DNA of 64,000 nucleotides from Ectobius pallidus (taxonomy: Eukaryota > Arthropoda > Insecta > Blattodea > Ectobiidae): positions 47,100,502-47,164,501 of the forward strand of contig CAXKWD010000008.1 of NCBI GenBank assembly GCA_964059195.1, read 5' to 3'. Made by a program: the position numbers and the translations under genes. The notes under the pieces were generated by a model. The model made no database searches, had not been told where the DNA came from, and saw only the letters and a program-made list of their open reading frames with translations. Numbering within the stretch: the first letter of the stretch is position 1; every line of letters starts with the position of its first letter. This document shows, piece by piece, positions 56,152 to 64,000 of this stretch.

Positions 56152-58395
56152 GTATGAGCTCAAGATCAGTAGGCCTAAACTATACAGGTTGCGTATTCCG
56201 GGATAGACCAATCGCAGCACTTGAGTGCTTGACGTCACCAGATTCCAAATCTCGCAATTCCCAGCTTTTACTCAGTCTAGAAAATCTTACACCGCGTGAT
56301 TAAACTCGTAACCTTTAATTAACCCTTGGTTTGATTCCTGTGAAATTTGTACAGAAATAATCTACACACATCAGATGGTTAAAACAGAGCCTTAAAAAGG
56401 CGGACACAAATTTTTTATTTCATTTTATAAACATCATCCGTTACACAACATTCATGGAGGGAGAAACTAATTTCACTATGCGACAATTTTTTGTATTTTT
56501 GTGTCCCGAAAAAACTTCAAGCGAGAAAGTTTTAGTGAAATAATTGAATTTTAATGCAAATGAAGTTCCAGCCCTATACCTCGAATGGTTTACGAGTAAT
56601 TGAGTGGTAATTATTCCGAGCGCTTCAGTTGTCGGAATGATTTGTGACGACCATGAAATGTTCAGGAAGAAGCATATTTGACTATGCGACAATTTTGTTT
56701 ATTTCTGTGACAGAAAATGATTCAAGCATGTAAGCTTTAGGAAAATATTTGAATTTTATTATACATCAAGTACCACGTTTATATCTTGAATGGTTTACGA
56801 GTAATAGAGTGGTAATTACTCCAGGCGCTAAAGCTATGGAAACGGTACAGAGGTCTTTTTGTTCTATAAAATAGACCTACTAGCAATTATGTAAAAATCC
56901 TTAAATATTTTAGTCGTGGACTCAATAATAAAGGATATTAACTGGCTACTTGTACCCATACTGAAAGATTGACCCTTTGAAACTAAATTATTTTTGAAGA
57001 CTTCAATAGACGCCGGCCGTGAAAGCCTAAATACTTATAATTAATTATTTTTAATAAATCATTAAATTATAAAAAGAGTGCCGACATGAATACCTATAAG
57101 TGAATAATAGTTGCAAAAAATTTAATAAAATATAATTTAGCCTGGTTAAATCCATGGGCCCTTTACTCCGTGATCTACCGAGAGCTGTGAATATTAATCT
57201 TCAATAATTTCGTTCAGAAGAAACGCCAAATTTGCCTTGCTGCAGACTAATTTCCATTTCTCAATAAAAATACGCTTTCCAGTGCAATTAAAAAATTAAT
57301 GTTCAATAATGATATTCTTCGGAGGTACCTTTTTATTTAGTCATCCTAACATAGCTTCGCAGATAAAGCCAAACAATGTTCTATAGTCCTAAAAGCCCAT
57401 GTAAATATGAATAATACCAATTACAATAATAATACTAATAAGAATAGTATAATATATTATGTACCTTTTTCTCTTAGTTTTTCCCCCCTTGGTAAATTCA
57501 GCAGTTCAGCTTTGAAATCCCTTTCGTAATCCTGCTCCGTGAAGTGCAAGAAACAAACTCTACTTGTATCAGGATTCCAAGAATCATTTCTTCGGCAAGC
57601 AACAATCCATTGCTTGTGAACCATCTTTGATTTTTGGAAAGACGTGGAACGAAATGTTGCAGTCAAGCTTCTTGCAATCTGAGAAATTACTGTTATACAC
57701 TGCCACAGCACATCTCTGGCCCAGCATAATGGTTCAGTTATGCACATTCTAAAGCACTTTCTAATTGTATTATTAAAAACAATATGTAGTGGTAATCTCT
57801 ATCCTAAAAGACTATGGTCAAGCAGCCGAGATCAGTAGCCTTGTCAGCGGCACCATGTTCTCTACTGTCCTGCTCGAAGCGCCAAATCATTTAGACAGCT
57901 GAAGCGCCCGGAATAATTACCACTCATTTACTCGTAAACCATTCGAGATATGGGGCTGGAACTTCATTTGTATTAAAATTCATTTATTTCTCTAAAACTT
58001 CCTCGCTTGAAGTTTTTTCAGGACACAAAAGTACAAAAAATTGTCGCATAGTGAAATTTGCTTCTCCATCCATGAATTTTGTGTTAACGGGTGATGTTTA
58101 TAAAATGAAATAAAAACATTTGTGTCCGCTTTTTTAAGGCTCTTTTTTAACCATCAGTAGGGCTGATGTGTGTAGATTATTTCTGTATAAATTTCACAGG
58201 AATCCGACAAAGGGTTAATTAAAGGTTACGAGTTTAATCATGCGGTGTAAGATTTTCTAGACTGAGTAAAAACTGGGAATTGCGAGATTTGGAATCTGGT
58301 GACGTCACACACTCATCTGCTCGCCGCAACCCCCTGTCCTATAAACTTGCCGGAATACGCTACCTCTGTAGTTTACAAGCCTTGATATGAGCTTA
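56152..58395. mobile_element. Long-TIR transposon (~2.2 kb) with THAP domain, P-like or Kolobok-like
   Basis: Inverted arms of about 450-480 bp: left from about 56152, clearly at GCGTATTCCGG (56191), to about 56640; right from about 57896 to 58395. Both arms contain TGTGTAGATTATTTCTGTA-type and GAACTTCATTTG-type segments. An internal part of the arm is duplicated at 56650-56840. Between the arms is a THAP-domain fragment (57460-57715, minus strand). THAP zinc fingers are the DNA-binding domain of P-element and some Kolobok transposases. I could not read a reliable TSD, so the superfamily stays open. Confidence 0.75.
57460..57715 (-). pseudogene. THAP-type zinc-finger fragment
   Basis: Two frames together give CAVAVYNSNFSDCKKLDCN and ISFHVFPK, then after a shift KQWIVACRRNDSW and RVCFLHFTEQDYERDFKAEL. 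The W..AC.R..W...S.VC..HF....Y pattern is the THAP core (C2CH). The frameshift between the halves (near 57625), and the lack of a following catalytic domain, make it a relic. No intron signals were tested. Confidence 0.7.
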
Positions 58396-58974
58396 CCTCA
58401 TTTTATTTATTTATAAGTTTTCATCAGATCACTATTATAATTCCATACAGTAATGAAATCAATACATTCTAAACTCTTACATTCAATGACCCCTCTGGTA
58501 CTCTACAGCTTATAATCAGGGTCACTGCATGTAATGTATACCAAATCTTGTAATCATGATACCGTCAACTAATTATCCATAAGATTCAACCCTAATACCC
58601 TGTCCTAACATACAGTTCTAAATTTTAAACCTTCCTCTTAACCTAAAATTTGTTTTTTTTTTCCTCACATAATTTCAACCTTATAAAAATAGTATCCTAT
58701 ATTCTTATTTAATTTAGTATCTACAGTTCTTGATAGTTTGACAAAAGCTACCTCCCTGTTCATTTCTAGATACTTTTTATGGTATTGTGAATTTCTTCCT
58801 CCATGTTTCTGTTTTCGTACAACTTAGAGAACATCTTCATGCCTTCCACATAGAGGGCTTATGTTCTTTGAGATGTCACTTCTTTTATTTCTGAGTCTCC
58901 ATATTCCCATTCTCCACCAGGCTAGCCCAGTTCTCTTTCTTTTTGTACTTTGATATATATTATATTTATCCATC

Positions 58975-59390
58975 CCCCAGTTTATTAAGTGCCAGAATGG
59001 TAGGTGTAACTTACTTAATGAGATTGTGTGGGGGACTGGAAAATGTCTGTCTGTCTCTCTGTCCATGTGTCTGTATGTGCGATAACTCAAATACACTTTA
59101 TCGGATTTTCATGAAACTCGATATATACTGGACACATTTATAATGTCCATGGGAAGAAGTCTATTGATATTAAACCTAATCGGTTCACTTAAACCAGTGT
59201 AATGCCCAATTCAGCACCTATTTCATGGTAGTATATTAGAAAGAATTTATCAAATGCAAATAAGTTCTCATGACAACATATTGTATTGTAGTGTTGATAT
59301 ATGGCTTTGGAAGTTGCAAGTTTAACTTTGACAAATAACACTACCCACATATTCCTTCACATATGCTTATCAATCTAGACCGTTAAACTG
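58975..59390 (+). repeat. Dispersed repeat family C, copy 3 (partial)
   Basis: Begins GTTTATTAAGTGCCAGAATG and aligns with copy 1 through GTCCATGTGTCTGTATGTGC, TAATCGGTTCACTTAAACCA, AGTTCTCATGACAACATA and GGCTTTGGAAGTTGCAA; it then joins CCACATATTCCTTCACATAT, a phrase also at 45122. It shows the uninterrupted site into which the TTAA element of copy 2 inserted. Confidence 0.75.
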
Positions 59391-60095
59391 AGCAAAGTGG
59401 CCGAGATGGTAACATCATTCTTTTTCCATACTACCTTTTTTTTTTACCATGTATCTAACCAATCTCCCTAATATCAAACTCATGATACTATCTGTACCCA
59501 TTTCATATTTAGTCACCAAGTTGGCCGAGTTCCTTGGAAAATATAATCGTTTTTAGCAATAACTACTTTTTACATCATCAATTTTTTTTCCCACAGTTCA
59601 TGCATTCCCCCATACCTCAATTCCATGTAGCAACCTAGGTTCTACAATAGCTAGATTGTGTTTAACAATTTGATCTTGGCTTCATGTAATTTACTTAAGC
59701 ATTTATCAGTTGTAATTAATGCCATGTTCCCTGAATTGACAGCTGATTTGCCTTGACACTACCAGCTTCCATTAAGGCTTATAGTAATCCTTAAATATTT
59801 CATCTCCAATATGACTTTCTCATATTTGGATAATTTATTACCATTTTTGCGAACTAAAACTTTAGTTTTCACTAGAAGAAAACATTTTATTGAATAAAAT
59901 GAGCTGCTTGCTTCAAGCAAGTTGCCATAGACACAGCATACCAATCAATCACTTTTGACAATGGTTCAAATGATGGAAAAAAATGGGTAACAGATAAACA
60001 ATAGTTGGAATAAAACATCTAAACAATTTTTACTATATATTCTTATATATATGATGGTGCAATATGCCCACTGAGTCAGCAATGATGTTTTCTGC
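59391..60095. other. Unassigned sequence, possibly LINE 3' flank
   Basis: No recognised homology. Part of it may be the 3' UTR of the minus-strand R2-type fragment that follows at 60104. Confidence 0.4.
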
Positions 60096-60103
60096 CATCT
60101 GAT

Positions 60104-61275
60104 TTAAGGATGATAAGTCCAGTCCCAGCTTCCTAAGTACGTCAGCAACCGATCGGTATACAGTACCTCTTGCTCCAAATAAAAGTCCATGGACAGTAAA
60201 ATGCCGATCACCACAACTCTTCCTATATTTCTCTTTAAAGAAAGGAATACAGCTCTCATAAATATCCTTTTTTCATGGTCTACGTTGTTTGCTTGGTTGG
60301 CAGCATTACTTTCATACCCTATTGTCGGATGAAGGATGTAAGCTTCATGCGATCCTTTCTTAAAAGTCGGCAAAGCGATTGGATCCTGTCCCGTCAATAG
60401 CATGAACTTCCTCAAAGCATTCATATCCTTGTTTTGTTAGCAAGGTGGTAAGTGTATGCTTCAACTTGTGGTGCCTCTGGGTAATTAGGAGAGAATTGAA
60501 GGGATAAGGTCTGAGCACAAGGCCTGGTATTTCAGTCTCTTTTGCACATCTGCGACAAAGGGATGTCCCGTTCGATTCACTACGATATCCAGGAACTCCT
60601 TTCAAGTTGACATAATTGATATTTAACTTCAAGAGGGCTGTCCAATCTGAAGAAGTGAGCTTAACTTTCTCTGCCATGAAGTTGTTAGTGGCTGTATATT
60701 CTTTAAAATGAGATACACCGATACCTTGCCATGACATTGATGACCATTCCTCGAATGATTTCAACCGCAAAACTCTTCTAAGTTGCCGAGAGCTCATTTG
60801 AGTATTACTCATGTCCAGTGGACTCAACCTTGCCAAGCTTTGCTGAATTTCATCATCATAATTAAATACCAGGAGGAAGCGGGGATCGTCACAATTGATC
60901 AACTTTCTAGCAACAGAAATATGTTACAACAGGGCTTCCCACTGACAATTAATCAGTCCTAGTCCACGTAACTTAACGAGGTGCATATAGCATTGCACTA
61001 GCAGTTCTGTCAGGAAGCCAACAATTTCTTTTACAGTTCGCCGTATAATGACATCCAGGCCATCAAGCACATACAATGGAATTTTAGTCAAAGGCGCAGT
61101 CTGCAAAGGATGTATGAGTGATGGAAATATATACTGATTGATTATATTGAGCTTCTGATTAGGTTTCAGCAAAGGAGATTTTGCTAATTTCTCTAAATTT
61201 TGGTGGAAAGGGACTAATGCGTCCTTATTGAACAGGAGCTCACTGTTAAACTTACAACCCAGATATTTAATGGTT
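60104..61275 (-). pseudogene. R2-type LINE C-terminus with restriction-like endonuclease remnant
   Basis: Minus strand: TIKYLGCKFNSELLFNKDAL and KLNIINQYIFPSLIHPLQ are the RT thumb region; GLGLINCQWEALL*HISVAR matches the conserved GGLG...I...R block, with one stop. CRRCAKETEIPGLVL is a zinc knuckle missing its His/Cys half; ITQRHHKLKHTLTTLLTKQG and SNRFADF lead, after a frameshift near 60385, to KKGSHEAYILHPTIGYES and VDHEKRIF, the restriction-like endonuclease. The expected Asp of DPT is His and the Arg of the RYE-like motif is Gly, so the nuclease is dead. RLE LINEs of the R2/NeSL kind have this layout. Confidence 0.7.
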
Positions 61276-61597
61276 TTATTTAATTACTGTTGAGACGGCT
61301 CTCTGTAATCCTGTGCCTGACACAGTAGTTAACATCAAGCCAGGAATTTTTCTGTTACATAAAACAGGATTATGGTACCTTTCACCTTCAACTATCTCTG
61401 TTCAGCTATTGAATAGGTTAGGTTACAACCTTGTCTTACTCTCCTTTCTTGTTTTATTACCGTTATGCTTACCTTCTCTTTTATTTTTATATTAAAATTT
61501 ACCTCTTTATAAATTGTTTTTGTGTTTTCTGTCATTTTGCTGAAGGTTTAGATACTCTTGATACTACAGCCTATGGGCTGTATACAGGCCTGGAGCA

Positions 61598-61995
61598 GTT
61601 TTTCAAATTACATGCCTGAAAATCACATTTTCCGCTATTTTGGCACTTCTGGTATTTCAGTAAAGGCAACTTCTTTATTAAAAATTAAGCTTTTCTCTTT
61701 CAGTTTACTTATGTTTACAATACATTTTTATATTATTTTTGTTATACCTAAACTTGGTACACACTAGAAAAATAATAATCAATTAGAAATGGTTTATTAC
61801 TTAAAATGAGAGTAAGAAATGTTTTTAGATTTAGGCAAGTTAACTGAGATGAAGCCATCGTCTAAATCCTACTGCAATACCTCAGTAAAAAAAATAGTTT
61901 GGGAAAACGCTAATGAGTAAGCCAAGCATATGTAAAAAAAAATGTATTTTATTATGATTACATATTTATAATAAAAAGAAAAAATGCTGTGCAGC
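61598..61995 (+). repeat. Direct repeat, copy 1 (second at 62872-63275)
   Basis: About 400 bp beginning TCAAATTACATGCCTGAAAA and containing TAAGCTTTTCTCTTTCAGTT and TTGGTACACACTAGAAAAAT recur about 1.27 kb downstream with roughly 85 percent identity. No coding homology. Confidence 0.85.
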
Positions 61996-62544
61996 TGTGC
62001 TAAGACTAAACAATAACTGGTGTTTTAACAACAACTTAAAATTGATTATACACTCATGCAACAAAACTGATATTCCTTTGTAATTTTTAATTTAAGTCAT
62101 TTAAATGTCTTGCAATATCTACCATGAATATCAAATCCTCAAGCCAAATATTATCGTTATTTAGCTTATCAGATGATTAGCCTTTCATTTCTAAGAGAAC
62201 TAATGTTTTTTTTTTTTTCCGAAGGGGCCAATAGTATTTTAAAACTTGATAACAAGAAAGTCAGCGAACTTATTAATAGAATGATATGCCTTTCACTATA
62301 ATCAAGTAGAAAACTGATGTTGATTCAGTCCCCTGCAACGAATAAAATTCACTGTTTTCTTTACAAATTACAAGTTGTTTTCAGCATAGTGATTCCTGGT
62401 GAACAATGCATATGGGCCTGTAGGCTAGGCCTACCAGTATTTTATGAGTAATTTGTCTTCTGTACTAATAGAAAATCAGGTTTTAGCAGATTTTATTTTA
62501 CATTGTTTTTTGGTGTAGGCCTACATATTTACACATTTAAAAAA

Positions 62545-62602
62545 AAAAATCCTTACGGGGCCGCGTTTGGTAATATAAAGGGCCGCATATTTGACACACC
62601 TG
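62545..62602 (-). mobile_element. Probable hAT terminal fragment
   Basis: GGGCCGCATATTTGACACAC followed by CTG reads, on the minus strand, CAGGTGTGTCAAATATGCGG, a well-known kind of hAT terminus. The matching left end was not identified. Confidence 0.45.
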
Positions 62603-62871
62603 TTATACAGAATTCTATTTTGTCATAGATTGCTGCTATATTAATTTTAAAAGGTTACTTAGACCGATGTTTTATAAATTTATACCATAGTCGAAAAAGC
62701 TTTTCTAAATCAATAAAACACCAGTAAATTTGACTCCTTTTCCTAGTAAGGTATTTGTCTAAAATGAGTTTCATTACAAAATATGTTAACAGCAGGACCG
62801 GACTGGTTCCTGTGGGGGCCCTTGGCTAGAGATGGACTTAGCAAGGGGTGGATCTGAGGGTCCTTCCCGGA

Positions 62872-63275
62872 AAATTTTTGAAAATTACATGCTTGAAAAC
62901 CACATTTTTCACTATTTTGATACTTGAAAAGTATTTCAGTAAAGGCAAGACCTTTATAAAAAATTAAGCTTTTCTGTTGTAGTTTACTTACGTTTACAAT
63001 ACATTTTGATATTATTTTTATTATATTTAACCTTGGTACACACTAGAAAAAAAACAATAATCAATTAGAAGTGTTTTATTACTTCAAAATGAGAGGGAGA
63101 AGTATTTTTAGATGTAGGCAACTTAACCTGTGCTAAAGACATCGTCTAAATCCTACTACAATACCTCAATAAAATAAATAATTAGGGAAAATGCTAATGT
63201 GTAGGCTAAGCCAAGCATAATGTAAAAAATAAAGTTGTCTTTTACTATGATTACGTTTTTATAATCAAAAGAAAA
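62872..63275 (+). repeat. Direct repeat, copy 2
   Basis: Collinear with 61598-61995 (GAAAATTACATGCTTGAAAA, TAAGCTTTTCTGTTGTAGTT, TTGGTACACACTAGAAAAAA, CATCGTCTAAATCCTACTAC). It is preceded by CAGGACCGGACTGGTTCCTG and a G-rich stretch at 62793-62870, which looks like a hAT-style end, but no partner was found. Confidence 0.85.
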
Positions 63276-64000
63276 ATTGATCCAAATGAATTATTTACAA
63301 CTTAAATCAAGAAGTAAGCTAATTGAACAGCTTTTTTCCAGTTCTTCACTAATCCTGACTACTTCATCTGTAATTACATTTATATCCAAGTTATAAAATG
63401 TCTTTTTATACATAGCGGATGCAAATTGCCAATTAGTTCATAACAGCTGTATCTTGGGTACCAGCTATCATCACTCTGTATATATGCTACTGTGATAGTT
63501 TATCAAAATAATATTACACCCATCAAACCAATTACTTTGATTAGCTTGTTGATAAAGGTTTTTGACAGAAATATCAACAAATAATTTCATCCAATTGGTC
63601 CTTTTGTTAACATTCCTGTAGTTTTTTCTTTTTATGTTAATTTTTTTTTTTTCAGTCTGTGCTTTTTGCTGTCTTCAGTAAAGTTTCTGGCATGATTTTT
63701 TAAAATCACATCATCATTGGCAACCAACGTGACAAGTTCAAGAAAATTACCATGTGAAGTTCAGTGTATAAATCCCTCTGCTTTATCTCTTCTCCATGCA
63801 ATGCCTTGCTTCCCAATAAATAAAACTAATCAATTGAACGATGAACAATCAATCTTCTGGTGTGAACTTCTCTTTCTCTCTTGGTTTGGTTACTTGTCAG
63901 AAGAGTTGAAATATCATTCTTTTTGGCTTTGAAAAGCTGCTTTCGTCATGATAATGAGAATCTTTATGAATCTCAATGGGTTTATAAATATGCTTAGGAA
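63276..64000. other. Unassigned sequence to window end
   Basis: A+T-rich. No DOCK exon, transposon end or RNA gene recognised. Confidence 0.45.

Noticed and set aside
61909..61930. Trp-Glu-x-Ala string as the next DOCK exon
   Set aside because: The surrounding codons do not continue the DOCK sequence and there is no proper acceptor; the block also belongs to the duplicated repeat 61598/62872.

Overview
This window reads as nuclear DNA of an arthropod, most likely an insect with a large, transposon-rich genome. The evidence is one host gene in very small exons separated by introns of 28.5 kb, 12.6 kb and at least 18 kb, A+T-rich unique sequence, and insect-type repeats (RTE, R1-like and CR1/Jockey-like LINEs, a Penelope-like element, mariners, many hAT-type non-autonomous elements, tRNA-derived SINEs). 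The species cannot be fixed from the sequence. Nothing looks bacterial, and there is no CRISPR array, operon or rRNA gene.

Host gene. Three plus-strand exons (4213-4447, 32952-33114, 45761-46003) join in frame into one stretch of a DOCK1/2/5 (Myoblast city) type Rac guanine-nucleotide exchange factor, ending at the start of the DHR2 catalytic region. I found no other convincing host gene. Upstream and downstream DOCK exons must lie outside the window.

Layout. 1-4.2 kb: a perfect palindrome, unassigned sequence and a decayed CR1-like ORF1 with an esterase domain. 4.2-32.9 kb (intron 1 of the window): a folded-back mariner, an old hAT with a transposase relic, a head-to-head Penelope pair, a hAT-type element, a 110-bp minisatellite split by an 8-bp-TSD element, a 2-kb foldback element, another hAT, a nearly complete LINE whose ORF1 carries a 2A-like motif, and a 1.9-kb hAT that ends 100 bp before exon 2. 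33.1-45.8 kb (intron 2): a short RTE copy 39 bp past the exon 2 donor, a mariner split by a LINE that itself holds other insertions, a complete RTE with a 13-bp target duplication and one nonsense codon, and an RNase H-bearing LINE relic. 46-64 kb: a four-level nested insertion (dispersed repeat > TTAA element > hAT > two small elements), a CR1/Jockey-like LINE, a 0.6-kb simple repeat running into a SINE tail, another RNase H LINE relic, a 2.2-kb long-TIR element with a THAP domain, an R2-type LINE C-terminus, and a duplicated 0.4-kb repeat.

How it works together. Apart from DOCK, the coding capacity belongs to mobile elements, nearly all broken. Target-site duplications could be read directly for about ten insertions, so the relative order of several events can be deduced. 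The most unusual items are the 2A-like peptide in a LINE ORF1, the Penelope inverted pair with a hammerhead-like motif, the mariner built from an inverted copy of its own 3' half, the transposons carrying tRNA-like modules, and a strong excess of the palindrome TAGGCCTA, one copy of which sits in a LINE reverse-transcriptase active site.
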